DNA of 64,000 nt from UBA7985 sp002690455 (GCA_965662775.1 CBFIIW010000003.1:62001-126000); one strand, 5' to 3'; numbered from the stretch's first letter, positions 53,590 to 63,126 are shown. A program made the numbers and translations. Notes: a model not told the origin generated them from the letters alone.

Positions 53590-53843
53590 ATCGCCCCAAG
53601 CCGAAGATTTTGCGTCGTCTGTATTTGGCTTGTTAGAAGCAGAAGACAGGCTGATCCTGACCGAAAATGGCCGGTACGTGGCGGAATGGTCACGGCATGA
53701 CCCGGCGGTTTACGCCTATTTGCAGGCGCTTTTGCGCGTTGAGGACCGCTCAACGGACGGGTAATCTTGGAGTCGTGGTCTTGACCCCCCGTCGTTTCTA
53801 GTCCCCTCTGGGGATCTGTATCCTGGGGAGTTAAGGACGTATC

Positions 53844-55268
53844 ATGACCGCCATCAACCCGTCATCTGCGCCGTCGCCGCGCCTGCCACTGTGGACCAAA
53901 GCGGCCTATGGCTTCGCTGATACCGGCATCAATGTGTTTGTTATTTTCAAGGGCCTGCTGATCCTCGCCTTTATGGTGCAGTATGCGGGAATCGATCCCG
54001 CGCTGGCCGGTTGGATCACGTCTTCAGTGCTGGTGCTCGATATCATTACCGATCCTGTCATGGGATGGGTGTCCGATCGCACAGGGGGGCGTTTCGGGCG
54101 ACGGCATCCTTATATCTTCAGCGGTGCGGTGCTGATGGTTGCACTCATGGTGCTGACCTTTGCGGTCCCGGCGGGATTGGGGCCACAAGCGACCGCGCTT
54201 TGGATCCTGCTGTTCTTCGGGCTGAGTTCCATTGCCTTTACCATGGTCGCCATTCCTTATAGCTCGCTGGCGGTGGAGATCACTGACAGCCCGCGCGAGC
54301 GGTCGACCATGACCGGCTGGCGGATGGCGGCTGCGGGACTAGGTATCCTACTCACGGGTGGGGCGTTCCCGATCCTGGTTAATCCCGGCGGGTTGGGGCT
54401 GAGCCACCCGGTCGCAATCCTCGTTTATGCGCCGATCATTATCGGCACGATTTGGCTTGCCTGCCTGGCCACTTATCGCTTCAGAAACACGCGACCCACC
54501 CCGCCAGTGAGCCTCGGGCAGCAGGTTGCAGCAGCCCTGCGCAACCGTCGTTTTGTGGTGCTGGTCGGGGTCTATGGCGTGCAGACGATTGGCATCGCCA
54601 TCATCACTGCCGGAATCCCCTTTGCGGCGGCGGAGCTGATTATCACCAACGGCGCGACCGGTGTGCTGGCTACCGTTTACGTGCTGGGGGCGTTTTCGAC
54701 TGCTTTCGCGCTGTTCGTCCTCGGCTCCATGTTGTCGCAGGCGGTTTGGGTCGGTTTGTCGGCTGTGTTTGGGAAGATCACGACCTTTGTCGCCGGAACG
54801 TTGTACTACGCTGTCGTTCTGGCCGGCTTTTTCCTCGTCCTGCCGACGACGGGGATGATTGAAGCGGGACAGACCAATCTGGCTCTGATCACGCTGTTCA
54901 TCTTTTTGATCGGCTCGGCCAATGGCTGTTACCAGCAACTGCCCTGGGCGATCATGCCGGATCTAGTGGCGTGGTCGGCGAAGCGCGAAGCCTTTGAGGT
55001 TGCGGGCGCGTTCAGCGGCTTTTGGCTGTTGGGGCAGAAGGTCGGCAACGCAATCGCGCCGCTGTTCTTTACGCAGATCCTCGCCGCCTATGGCTGGATC
55101 GCGACGCAAGATGGCGGGGCCTCGGCGGACCAGCCGGATGCAGCTGTGGCGGCGCTGCGCTGGTCGCTGACGCTTGTGCCGGCGGGGCTGTTTGCGGTGT
55201 CTGTGCCGCTCTACCTCTGGCTCGACCGGCGCGCGAAGGCGGCGCAAAACGGCCGTTCAACAGACTGA
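53844..55268 (+). CDS. GPH-family (MFS) sugar/solute:cation symporter
   Basis: This 474-residue inner-membrane carrier has about twelve hydrophobic helices and the glycoside-pentoside-hexuronide (GPH) family pattern: KAAYGFADTGINVFVIFKGL near the N-terminus and DPVMGWVSDRTGGRFGRRHP (about residues 71-90), with SSLAVEITDSPRERSTMTGW following. Members import sugars or glucuronides with H+ or Na+. The substrate is unknown. A GT2 gene starts ten bases downstream (or overlaps, depending on start), so the two may be co-transcribed. Confidence 0.88.
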   Translation: MTAINPSSAPSPRLPLWTKAAYGFADTGINVFVIFKGLLILAFMVQYAGIDPALAGWITSSVLVLDIITDPVMGWVSDRTGGRFGRRHPYIFSGAVLMVALMVLTFAVPAGLGPQATALWILLFFGLSSIAFTMVAIPYSSLAVEITDSPRERSTMTGWRMAAAGLGILLTGGAFPILVNPGGLGLSHPVAILVYAPIIIGTIWLACLATYRFRNTRPTPPVSLGQQVAAALRNRRFVVLVGVYGVQTIGIAIITAGIPFAAAELIITNGATGVLATVYVLGAFSTAFALFVLGSMLSQAVWVGLSAVFGKITTFVAGTLYYAVVLAGFFLVLPTTGMIEAGQTNLALITLFIFLIGSANGCYQQLPWAIMPDLVAWSAKREAFEVAGAFSGFWLLGQKVGNAIAPLFFTQILAAYGWIATQDGGASADQPDAAVAALRWSLTLVPAGLFAVSVPLYLWLDRRAKAAQNGRSTD

Positions 55269-55278
55269 GAAAGCGCCA

Positions 55279-56115
55279 TTGGCCGTGCCGGCAGTCCCGA
55301 ACCACGCTCCGGATTTGAGCATCATTATACCTGTCTACCGGGCGCAGGACACGCTATCCCGCGCGCTGTCGTCGATCGAGGTGCCGCCGGGGTTGTCGGC
55401 TGAGATCATCCTGAGCATCGATGACGGCGATGATTATGTGGCGTTCGCGGCCGAAAACCCAATGGTCCGCCTAATCAACAGCGCGGCGCAGCGAACGGGC
55501 CCCGGTCCGGCGCGCAATCGTGGGGTTGCGGCGGCGCGTGGGGCGTTCCTCGCCTACCTCGACGCCGACGACAGCTGGTCGCCGGGCTATCTGGCGGCCC
55601 TGCTCCCGCTGGCGCAGCATGAGGGGTGTGCCTTCGCTGCGACTGTGATCGAAGCCCGCGACGGTCGCATGATGCAGCAGTTTCCGCCCGGTGAACCCCG
55701 GCGGCTGATGCTGTCCGATTTCGCGAGGTGGGGTGCGTCCTTCCACCCTGTTCATGCTGCGGGGCTTCCGCGAGGGTCGGCGGCTGGTCCGTTCTGGAAC
55801 GCCCCGGCACAGGACGTCATGCACGCGGTTGAAGTGTTCATGGCCTGTGGTCTGACCGCCGCTCTGGAGAACCGTGTTGCCTACCGGGTGCGGCTGGGCG
55901 CAGAAACGGTGACGACGGCGCGCGACTTCCCTGCACGGCTACGTTCGGCCTATGCCGCCTATGATGTGGCACTGGCCGAGACCTGGGCGCAGACGCTGTT
56001 CGCGGAAAAAAGTGCGCTCAACGACCGGTACGAGCGGGAACGACAGGCGGGTGAAAGCTTCTATGCCTTCGTTGCGCGCGTGATTGTGCCTGCCGCATCA
56101 TCGGCTTCGGATTGA
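55279..56115 (+). CDS. Glycosyltransferase family 2
   Basis: The GT-A fold is clear: LSIIIPVYRAQDTLSRALSS near the N-terminus, the ILSIDDGDD donor region, and LAYLDADDSWSPGYLAALL with the DAD metal motif (about residues 96-98). The rest (about 130-278) is acceptor-side, not conserved enough to name the product. The start is uncertain: TTG at 55279 gives about 278 residues, and GTG at 55285 is close; upstream in-frame codons back to 55174 overlap the symporter. Its 3' end overlaps the convergent pdxY by 55 bases. The acceptor is unknown. Confidence 0.8.
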   Translation: MAVPAVPNHAPDLSIIIPVYRAQDTLSRALSSIEVPPGLSAEIILSIDDGDDYVAFAAENPMVRLINSAAQRTGPGPARNRGVAAARGAFLAYLDADDSWSPGYLAALLPLAQHEGCAFAATVIEARDGRMMQQFPPGEPRRLMLSDFARWGASFHPVHAAGLPRGSAAGPFWNAPAQDVMHAVEVFMACGLTAALENRVAYRVRLGAETVTTARDFPARLRSAYAAYDVALAETWAQTLFAEKSALNDRYERERQAGESFYAFVARVIVPAASSASD

Positions 56116-56969
56116 CCGGCGGCCGGGAAAGCTCGACCCGAGGAACCGGACGAGAGGGCGGACGTCCATGCTTCCTGCGCTTGAACCAGCGCCAGCTCCC
56201 GCAGCCCCAGCGCTCGTGTCTGTTCCAGCAGGACCACCAGCGCCGCGCAGATCCGCTGGGTCCGCGCAACCAAAGGTTGCTCCAGCCCGTACAGGCCCGC
56301 GCTGAGGGCAGCGACAAAATCACCAACCCCATTGGGCTCACGCTCGAAAGCGACCGGCCGATGCTCGATCATCGCCGTCCCTGTCTGGTCAAAACAGTAC
56401 ACCCCACGCTTACCCGTGTCCGGGCTGAGTGTCTCAGCGGAGGTAATGAGTCCAGAACCGAAGCCGCGCGCCTTTAGTCGCTGGGCCATGTCTTCCGGGC
56501 TGGCTAAGGTGTCATCAGCCAGCGTTGCGGCCTCAAAGGCATTGGGTGTAACCAACGACGCCAGTTCCGGGGCGGCGGTTCGGAACTGGTCGACCAGACC
56601 AGCTTCGACATAGAGCCGGCCCTTGTCGCCCATGACCGGGTCAATGATGATCGGGAGTTCCGGCCGGGTGCGGCGGAGTTCTCGCAAATGGGCGAAGACG
56701 GTCTCCGCCTGTGCGGTGTTGGCGAAAAAACCGGTTTGTACGGCACTGAGCCGGTCCAGCACCCCACGCCGTTCTAGGGCGGCTAAATAGTCTTTGAGCC
56801 GTGCAGCGGGGGTCGCCTCACCCACTGCATCGGGATAGCCCTTGTGGTTGCTGAGGATCACCGTTGGTATGGCAATCACTTCCATACCCAGCCGACGCAG
56901 GGCGAAATCTGCGACGCTGTTTCCCACGTGACCGAACACAACCTGGCTGGAGATAGTCAAAATTGTCAT
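56061..56969 (-). CDS. pdxY: Pyridoxal kinase
   Basis: PdxY phosphorylates pyridoxal in the vitamin B6 salvage path. The protein (302 residues from ATG 56969) has the ribokinase-like fold with ISSQVVFGHVGNSVADFALR near the start, the IIDPVMGDKGRLYVE segment (about residues 111-125) and the anion-hole NGVGDFVAALSAG, where GVGD rather than GTGD is typical of PdxY. The C-terminus is Ala/Ser-rich and overlaps the GT2 gene. It is divergent from sdhC by about 97 bases. The in-frame extension to 57077 is not favoured. Confidence 0.9.
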   Translation of the reverse strand: MTILTISSQVVFGHVGNSVADFALRRLGMEVIAIPTVILSNHKGYPDAVGEATPAARLKDYLAALERRGVLDRLSAVQTGFFANTAQAETVFAHLRELRRTRPELPIIIDPVMGDKGRLYVEAGLVDQFRTAAPELASLVTPNAFEAATLADDTLASPEDMAQRLKARGFGSGLITSAETLSPDTGKRGVYCFDQTGTAMIEHRPVAFEREPNGVGDFVAALSAGLYGLEQPLVARTQRICAALVVLLEQTRALGLRELALVQAQEAWTSALSSGSSGRAFPAAGQSEADDAAGTITRATKA

Positions 56970-57065
56970 TGCAGAACCAATGCTCGTAAAACGTCGCAGG
57001 TGATTGAAGCAGTGCCGGAGATAAGCTACTCGATAAAGGTCACTGACCGACACCCGGAATCTTCC

Positions 57066-57467
57066 ATGACCGACCAAGAAACGCCTGTCCAGCGGCCGCT
57101 ATCTCCGCACCTGCAGGTTTATCGCCTGCCACTGCTGCCCCTGATGTCCATTTCTCACCGCGTGACTGGCGTCGGCCTCGCCTTTGGCACACTGGTGCTG
57201 GCGTGGTGGCTGGCTGCCCTGGCGACCGGACCTGGTGCCTATGACCTGTTCCTTCGTTTCATGAATCCTTTGGGTGGGCTCGCGCTGCTCGGTTGGATGA
57301 TTGCCATCGCTTACCACTTCTGCAACGGCGTCCGACACTTAATCTGGGATACGGGCCATGCGCTCGATTTGGGCAGTGCTGAACGCGCCGGTTATTTTGT
57401 GTTGGCAGGCTGGCTGGTGCTCTCCGTTATCATGGTCGGCAGCGCACTGCTGTTCTGGCTGAGCTAA
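57066..57467 (+). CDS. sdhC: Succinate dehydrogenase cytochrome b556 subunit
   Basis: SdhC is one of the two heme-binding membrane anchors of complex II. The 133-residue protein has three hydrophobic helices, the ISHRVTGVGL segment (about residues 29-38) and the heme-ligand histidine in AYHFCNGVRHLIWDTGHALD. ATG at 57066 is preferred. Fifteen bases separate its stop from sdhD, so the four sdh genes form one operon, sdhCDAB. Its promoter must lie in the short gap with pdxY. Confidence 0.94.
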   Translation: MTDQETPVQRPLSPHLQVYRLPLLPLMSISHRVTGVGLAFGTLVLAWWLAALATGPGAYDLFLRFMNPLGGLALLGWMIAIAYHFCNGVRHLIWDTGHALDLGSAERAGYFVLAGWLVLSVIMVGSALLFWLS

Positions 57468-57481
57468 GGGAGGGACGCACC

Positions 57482-57871
57482 ATGGGCAAGCAGCCGAACG
57501 TCACACCATCCTTGAAGACCGCTCGCGGGCTCGGCTCTGCCAAGGAAGGCACCGATCACTGGTGGATGCAACGTCTGAGCGCGCTGGCCATGATGGTGCT
57601 CGCACCACTGATGATCTTTCTGGTGATCACACTGATCGGCGAGCCCTATCACGTTGTCGTTGCAAAGATGAGCTCTCCACTCTGGGGCGGGATCACGCTG
57701 CTGTTCGTCTGCGCGTCGTTTTACCACGCCCATCTCGGCTTACAGGTGGTGATTGAAGATTATATTGGTGGTCATGCTGCGCGCCTGATGCTCATCATTG
57801 TCATCCGTGCGGCGCTCATTGTTCTGGGCCTGATCGCATCCCTGTCCGTTATTCGAATCATGCTGACGTGA
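57482..57871 (+). CDS. sdhD: Succinate dehydrogenase hydrophobic membrane anchor
   Basis: SdhD is the second anchor of complex II. The 129-residue protein has three hydrophobic helices and the conserved HWWMQRLSALAMMVLAPL and FYHAHLGLQVVIEDYIGGHA segments (heme/quinone-site histidine). The N-terminal 20 residues are hydrophilic. It follows sdhC by 15 bases and precedes sdhA by 36 bases. The two C-terminal basic residues expected in the cytoplasm are weak, but the length and order are normal. Confidence 0.92.
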   Translation: MGKQPNVTPSLKTARGLGSAKEGTDHWWMQRLSALAMMVLAPLMIFLVITLIGEPYHVVVAKMSSPLWGGITLLFVCASFYHAHLGLQVVIEDYIGGHAARLMLIIVIRAALIVLGLIASLSVIRIMLT

Positions 57872-57907
57872 CCGGATCACCAGCCCTTGCTTTAAGGAAA
57901 CGCTTTA

Positions 57908-59704
57908 ATGGCGACCACTGAATACCAGTTTACGGACCACACCTTTGACGTGATTGTTGTTGGTGCCGGCGGATCAGGTCTGCGCGCAACGCTCGGGCTG
58001 GCCGAAGCCGGCCTAAAGACGGCAAATATCACCAAGGTTTTTCCCACCCGCTCGCATACAGTCGCCGCACAGGGTGGTATTGCAGCGTCGTTGGGAAATA
58101 TGGGTGAGGATGACTGGCGCTGGCACATGTACGACACGATAAAGGGGTCGGACTGGCTGGGCGATCAGGATGCGATCGAATACATGACGCGTGAAGCCGT
58201 CCCGGCTATCATTGAACTTGAGCACTACGGTATGCCGTTCTCGCGACGGGAAGACGGCAAGATTTATCAGCGACCCTTCGGCGGGATGACCACGAACTAC
58301 GGCAAGGGTGGACAGGCCGAGCGGACATGTGCAGCGGCTGACCGGACGGGCCACGCGATGCTGCACACGCTGTATCAGCAGTCGCTTCGCGCTTCAGCAG
58401 AGTTCTTCATCGAATACTTCGCAATTGACCTGATTATGGACGTCGACGGCGCCTGCCGCGGTGTCGTGGCACTGAAGATGGACGATGGCACGCTGCACCG
58501 CTTCCGAGCACAGCGGACGATCCTCGCGACGGGTGGTTATGGGCGGGCCTACTTCTCCTGTACGGCGGCCCACACTTGCACCGGTGACGGCGGCGGGATG
58601 GCGCTGCGGGCCGGCATCCCGGTCCAAGATATGGAGTTTGTCCAGTTCCACCCGACCGGTGTTTACGGGGTTGGTGCCCTCATCACCGAAGGTGCGCGCG
58701 GGGAGGGCGGCATCCTGCGCAACAGCGAAGGCGAGCGTTTTATGGAGCGCTATGCACCATCGGCTAAGGATCTGGCCTCGCGTGACGTAGTTTCTCGCGC
58801 CATGACCATGGAAATCCGCGAAGGCCGTGGGGCAGGGGAGGACCACGATCACATCATGCTCGATCTCTCGCATCTGCCGCCTAGCCAGTTAGAGGAGCGG
58901 CTTCCTGGTATCTCTGAAACGGCGCGCATTTTCTCCGGCGTCGACGTGACGAAGGAGCCGATCCCGGTCCTGCCTACCTGTCACTACAATATGGGCGGTA
59001 TTCCGACGAACTATCACGGTGAAGTGCTGCGCCCGACGGAGCGCGACCCCGAAGCCGTGGTTGACGGGTTGATGGCTGTTGGTGAAGCCGCGTGTGTTTC
59101 GGTGCACGGTGCGAACCGATTGGGTTCAAACTCCCTACTTGATCTGGTGGTCTTTGGCCGTGCCGCTGGCCTTCGGTGCAAAGAAAAGGTGGAAGCTGGT
59201 GCGAAGCAGCGCGATCTGCCCACTAATGCGGGCGAGAATAGCCTTTCTCGGCTGGACAAGGCCCGTCATGCCAATGGCGAGACCGGCACCGCCGAACTGC
59301 GGCTTGAGATGCAGCGGGTGATGCAGAACAACTGCGCCGTTTTCCGCACAGGAGAAGTCTTAGCTGAAGGCGTGGACCTGATGGATCAGGCCTGGGCCAA
59401 GCGCGACGATCTGCGGGTTGCCGACAAATCACTGGTCTGGAATTCGGATCTCATTGAAACACTCGAATTCGACAACCTGATTTACCAGTCATCGGCAACG
59501 ATCAACTCCGCCGCCAATCGCGAAGAATCCCGTGGTGCCCATGCGCGAGAGGACTTTCCAGAGCGGGATGACGACAACTGGATGAAACATTCGCTGGCTT
59601 GGATCGATGAAACCGGCAAGGCTGAGATAACCTATCGCTCGGTGGTGATGCGGACGTTGACCAATGATGTCGCAGTGGTTGAACCGGCCAACCGGGTCTA
59701 CTGA
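57908..59704 (+). CDS. sdhA: Succinate dehydrogenase flavoprotein subunit
   Basis: SdhA oxidises succinate to fumarate with covalent FAD on the cytoplasmic face. The 598-residue protein has the FAD fold DVIVVGAGGSGLRATLGLAE (about residues 15-34), the flavin-histidine segment RSHTVAAQGGIAASLGN (about 48-64) and the active-site HPTGVYGVGALITEGARGEG (about 247-266). It is the longest gene of sdhCDAB, and sdhB follows after 57 bases. Confidence 0.97.
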   Translation: MATTEYQFTDHTFDVIVVGAGGSGLRATLGLAEAGLKTANITKVFPTRSHTVAAQGGIAASLGNMGEDDWRWHMYDTIKGSDWLGDQDAIEYMTREAVPAIIELEHYGMPFSRREDGKIYQRPFGGMTTNYGKGGQAERTCAAADRTGHAMLHTLYQQSLRASAEFFIEYFAIDLIMDVDGACRGVVALKMDDGTLHRFRAQRTILATGGYGRAYFSCTAAHTCTGDGGGMALRAGIPVQDMEFVQFHPTGVYGVGALITEGARGEGGILRNSEGERFMERYAPSAKDLASRDVVSRAMTMEIREGRGAGEDHDHIMLDLSHLPPSQLEERLPGISETARIFSGVDVTKEPIPVLPTCHYNMGGIPTNYHGEVLRPTERDPEAVVDGLMAVGEAACVSVHGANRLGSNSLLDLVVFGRAAGLRCKEKVEAGAKQRDLPTNAGENSLSRLDKARHANGETGTAELRLEMQRVMQNNCAVFRTGEVLAEGVDLMDQAWAKRDDLRVADKSLVWNSDLIETLEFDNLIYQSSATINSAANREESRGAHAREDFPERDDDNWMKHSLAWIDETGKAEITYRSVVMRTLTNDVAVVEPANRVY

Positions 59705-59761
59705 CAACCCGCATTGCGGCCATTGATCCAACAGAAAGCAGAGAAGAAGAAGCACAGAACA

Positions 59762-60553
59762 ATGGCTGAGTTCACGCTACCGCGAAATTCCAAGGTCAAA
59801 AAGGGCCTAAACTGGAAGGTTCCGGCCGACAAAGCCGGGGAGAGTGGCAAGACCCGTTCGTTCAAGGTCTACCGTTGGAACCCCGATACCGGGGAGAACC
59901 CTCGGCTTGACAGCTTTGAGGTGCCGGTTGAGCGTATGGGGCAGATGGTCCTTGATGCCTTGATATGGATAAAAAATAACGTCGATAGTTCCCTGACCTT
60001 CCGCCGGTCCTGCCGCGAGGGGGTCTGTGGCTCTTGCTCCATGAATATCGATGGCACGAACACGCTGGCCTGCACCAAGAACCTTGAGGACATTCGCGGC
60101 GACGTTGCGGTATACCCGTTGCCTCACCGTCCCGTGGTCAAGGATTTGGTGCCGGACCTGAACCAGCTCTATAGCCAGCTTGCATCGATTGAGCCTTGGC
60201 TGAAGACGGACAGCCCCGCCCCCTCGCGGGAACGCCACCAGTCCGTGGAAGACCGCGCGAAGCTTGATGGTCTTTGGGAGTGTATTCTGTGCTTCTCCTG
60301 TTCTACCGCCTGCCCATCTTACTGGTGGAATGGGGACCGATACCTTGGCCCGGCGGTGCTTTTGCAGGCTTATCGATGGCTTGCCGACAGCCGCGACGAA
60401 GCCACGGGCGAACGCCTCGATGCGCTTGAAGATCCCTTCCGGCTTTACCGGTGCCATACCATTATGAATTGCACAAAGACGTGCCCGAAGGGTCTGAACC
60501 CGGCAAAAGCCATTACCGAAATAAAAAAAATGATGGTTGAACGGCGGGGGTGA
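59762..60553 (+). CDS. sdhB: Succinate dehydrogenase iron-sulfur subunit
   Basis: SdhB carries electrons from SdhA to the quinone through [2Fe-2S], [4Fe-4S] and [3Fe-4S] clusters. The 263-residue protein shows all three ligand sets: SCREGVCGSCSMNIDG then C in NTLACTK, CILCFSCSTACPSYWW, and CHTIMNCTKTCPKGLNP. The ATG at 59762 gives the normal N-terminus; an in-frame ATG at 59714 adds a lysine-rich stretch. It ends the operon. The 60554-60851 gap downstream holds a short palindrome and no gene. Confidence 0.96.
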   Translation: MAEFTLPRNSKVKKGLNWKVPADKAGESGKTRSFKVYRWNPDTGENPRLDSFEVPVERMGQMVLDALIWIKNNVDSSLTFRRSCREGVCGSCSMNIDGTNTLACTKNLEDIRGDVAVYPLPHRPVVKDLVPDLNQLYSQLASIEPWLKTDSPAPSRERHQSVEDRAKLDGLWECILCFSCSTACPSYWWNGDRYLGPAVLLQAYRWLADSRDEATGERLDALEDPFRLYRCHTIMNCTKTCPKGLNPAKAITEIKKMMVERRG

Positions 60554-60642
60554 TGAGGCCTTAAGGCGCCGTAATGTTCACGGTTTCACCCATTTTACGC
60601 AAAATTAAATGTTTTTTAGTAAGAAAATCTCATAATGAGAGA

Positions 60643-60665
60643 AAACCCCTATATTTTAGGGGTTT
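60643..60665. repeat. Perfect 9-bp palindrome after sdhB
   Basis: AAACCCCTA (60643-60651) and TAGGGGTTT (60657-60665) form an inverted repeat with a five-base loop in an AT-rich gap. There is no long T-run, so it may be an operator or a weak terminator. A smaller CTCATAATGAG palindrome lies just upstream. Confidence 0.5.
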
Positions 60666-60851
60666 AGGCCACCTGGCTCAGACTCCCTCATGCCTGATGC
60701 TGCGGCTGCCATGGCCCGGAAAATGCAGTGATAATCGCTAATGCAGGCCCCTCGTCTGCGTTTTGAGAAGTCAAGAAGCATCCAAATTTTTTTGAGATGG
60801 GCTGTGGTTGTAGCCCGCTTGGGTCACATGGTCGGATCACGGGCAAGAATT

Positions 60852-62246
60852 ATGTTTAGATTTGTATTTGGGATTTTTTCGTTTCTGGTCGTTGCGCTGC
60901 TTACCGGCGTCGCTGTTCGACCTCAAGCCGCCTTGGCCCAAACGCCTTTCCTTTGTGACGGTGCTATTTATCAGGTCATCCGATTCCCAGATGCAGTCGG
61001 AAACTACACCGATGAGGCAGGTCTGTACTCGCTGGATATCGTAGGCGGTCAGTACGAGTATTCACTGCTGTCAAATGCTTCATTTGTTGGGTTCGTGAAC
61101 TCGATGGCCTTTAACGTTGGCGATGGCTTCATCTATGCCACGTCGATGGTTGATCCTGCCTCCCCCTCACCCTTTGGTGTGAAGGACATGTTCTAGATTG
61201 CTAAGAGTGGTGAGTGAACCAACCTTGGCCCAGCTAAGCACAAAACAAACAATACAAATTTGAAACTCGGTGCAAACTGGGTGGCGAGGGCAGACGACGA
61301 AGGCTTCATGTACATCTTGGAGGATGAGAGCCCATCGAACCGTTACAAAGTTGATCTGGGACCGATTGCATCCGGTGGAACGCCCACGTACGAAATCCTG
61401 ACCAGTTATAGCCGACCGGACATCAACGATTTCTTGTTCGACCCGGTGACCCGCAAGATTTACTCGGTGATGAACAATACCAACAAATTGGTAACTATTG
61501 TTCTATTAGATTCTAGCTACCCCATGAACATAGAGAACCCGCGCGTGATCCGCGTTACCCGCGGTAAGGCGGCTAGGGCCGACTTTGGTGCGCAGATTGA
61601 TCGGATCGTACGGCTCGATCTCAACCGCTGTGCCTTCGCGGGCAGCGGAGCCGAACTGACCCGTGAGTCTGCTGCGGGTATGACCCAGCTCCTCGGGACG
61701 CTGCACCAGTCCCGTTCACGGCTGCGGATTGCTTATCGTACGAACGAAGATGGGCCAAAAGAGGTTGCCGCGCGGAAAGCCTATCTTGAACAGGCTATTG
61801 AGGCCATGTAGCGCCACAGCGGAGCGCCGTATGAACTCAATATCGAGGTCGAGATTGTGCGGATTATTGGTGGGGAGGCGCTGTCCTGTTCAGGCAGCCA
61901 CACCCGCGCTGGACGTTCTGGCGACAACGCTGACAGCGGGGAGATCCTTGGCCTTGGTCGCGTCCCTACGGGCCTTCCGACCGGATCTCGCGAAGTGGTG
62001 GGTGAGGACCTTGCGCGTTTCACGGTGAAGCCCGGCGTTCGCCTCTACCGGTCGCCCGACGGTGGCTACTACTATGTGAACGATCCGACGGCACCGGGTT
62101 CTCCGGGGCTGCCCAAGCTGCACGGCGCTGCGCCGCAAGGCACGCGCATTGTTGACCCAAGCGCGGTCGGGGTGGAGTGGGTTCCCCCGGATATGATGGT
62201 GGTAAAGACTCCAGACGGGCGTTTGTTCCTGACCTCCAAACGCTGA
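60852..62246 (+). pseudogene. Exported protein gene with three in-frame stop codons, no clear frameshift
   Basis: One reading frame runs from ATG 60852 to 62246 (465 codons), with a signal peptide (residues 1 to about 31, ending AALAQ). It is interrupted by TAG at 61194, TGA at 61215 and TAG at 61809, yet all flanking segments stay in one frame. Before and between the stops are beta-propeller-like strands (AIYQVIRFPDAVG; GDGFIYATSMVD; FMYILEDESPSNRYKVDLG; DFLFDPVTRKIYSVMNNTN), then a helical part (AARKAYLEQAIEAM) and a C-terminal GYYYVNDPTAPGSPG region. I do not recognise the family with certainty. Part of 61860-61990 could hide a compensated frameshift. It is either a recent pseudogene, sequencing error or recoding. 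Confidence 0.7.
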
Positions 62247-62303
62247 GGCGCAATGGCAGTTACAGTCTTCCGGGCCTACTGCCACGCGGATACCAAGCAA
62301 AAT

Positions 62304-62329
62304 AGGGCGCCTGTGGGCGCCCTTTTTTT
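62304..62329 (+). terminator. Intrinsic terminator after the interrupted gene
   Basis: GGGCGCC (62305-62311) pairs with GGCGCCC (62316-62322) around a TGTG loop and is followed by seven T, about 58 bases downstream of the last stop. Its presence suggests that the broken frame still belongs to a transcription unit. Confidence 0.9.
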
Positions 62330-62361
62330 GCTTCTCGTCATTGCTTGACAGGAACGGGGAC

Positions 62362-63126
62362 TTACTCGGCAAAAGCCTTTTCGATCACGTAGTCGCCGGG
62401 TTCGTTGTTGGATCCCTCAACCAGACCAGCCTGCTCGCAGAGCGCGGCGCAATCCCGCAACATTTCCATGGAACCACAGATCATGACCCGATCGTTAGTC
62501 GGGTCAAAGGGTCCCGTTCCGAGGGTCTCGAAAAGGCTGCCATCTTCGATCAGCGCTGTTATCCGCCCACGAACCGGATAGTCTTCGCGCGTCACGGAGG
62601 TGAAGTGCACCAGCTTATCGCCCACGACCTCCGACAGCATAGCGTCGGCCGCAATCTCTGAGACCAGATCTAGCCCGTACTGAAGCTCTGAAACCTCCCG
62701 GGTCGTATGGCACAGAACTACTTTATCGAACCGTTCAAAGGTCTCTGGCTCTCGGATTAGCGAGGCAAAGGGTGCGATGCCCGTCCCGGTCGAAAGCATG
62801 TAGAGCGTTTTGCCAGGGCGCAACGCATCCAGCACCAGCGTGCCAGTAGACTTTTTTCCAAGGATGACGGTATCGCCTTTGCCAATGTTTTGCAGGCGCG
62901 AGGTCAGCGGACCATCCGGAACCTTGATCGAGAAGAATTCCAGATTGTCGTCCCAGGCGGGTGAGGCGATGGAGTAGGCGCGCAGCAGTGGTTTGCCATT
63001 GTCGCCGGGCAGACCGATCATCACAAATTCACCCGAGCGAAAGCGGAAGCCGGCCGGTCTCGTTATGCGAAAGCGAAACAACCGGTCGGTGTAGTGCTGG
63101 GTTTCAAGTACAGTTTGCTCGAACAT
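62362..63126 (-). CDS. fpr: Ferredoxin--NADP reductase
   Basis: This 254-residue flavoprotein moves electrons between NADPH and ferredoxin or flavodoxin. The FAD motif RAYSIASPAWDD (about residues 49-60) follows the FMIGLPGDNGKPLL strand, and the NADP motif STGTGIAPFASLIREPETF (about 111-129) lies in the C-terminal half with VMICGSMEMLRD near 213-224. The C-terminus ends in a helix with VIEKAFAE, as in bacterial Fpr. ATG at 63126 has GAGGA upstream. The DUF934-rhodanese gene ends 71 bases upstream on the same strand. Confidence 0.92.
   Translation of the reverse strand: MFEQTVLETQHYTDRLFRFRITRPAGFRFRSGEFVMIGLPGDNGKPLLRAYSIASPAWDDNLEFFSIKVPDGPLTSRLQNIGKGDTVILGKKSTGTLVLDALRPGKTLYMLSTGTGIAPFASLIREPETFERFDKVVLCHTTREVSELQYGLDLVSEIAADAMLSEVVGDKLVHFTSVTREDYPVRGRITALIEDGSLFETLGTGPFDPTNDRVMICGSMEMLRDCAALCEQAGLVEGSNNEPGDYVIEKAFAE

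Noticed and set aside
53447..53764. 105-codon possible small protein gene
   Set aside because: It passes through a strong terminator hairpin, lacks a ribosome-binding site at plausible starts and matches no family I know. The C-terminal half looks protein-like, so a small gene is not excluded.
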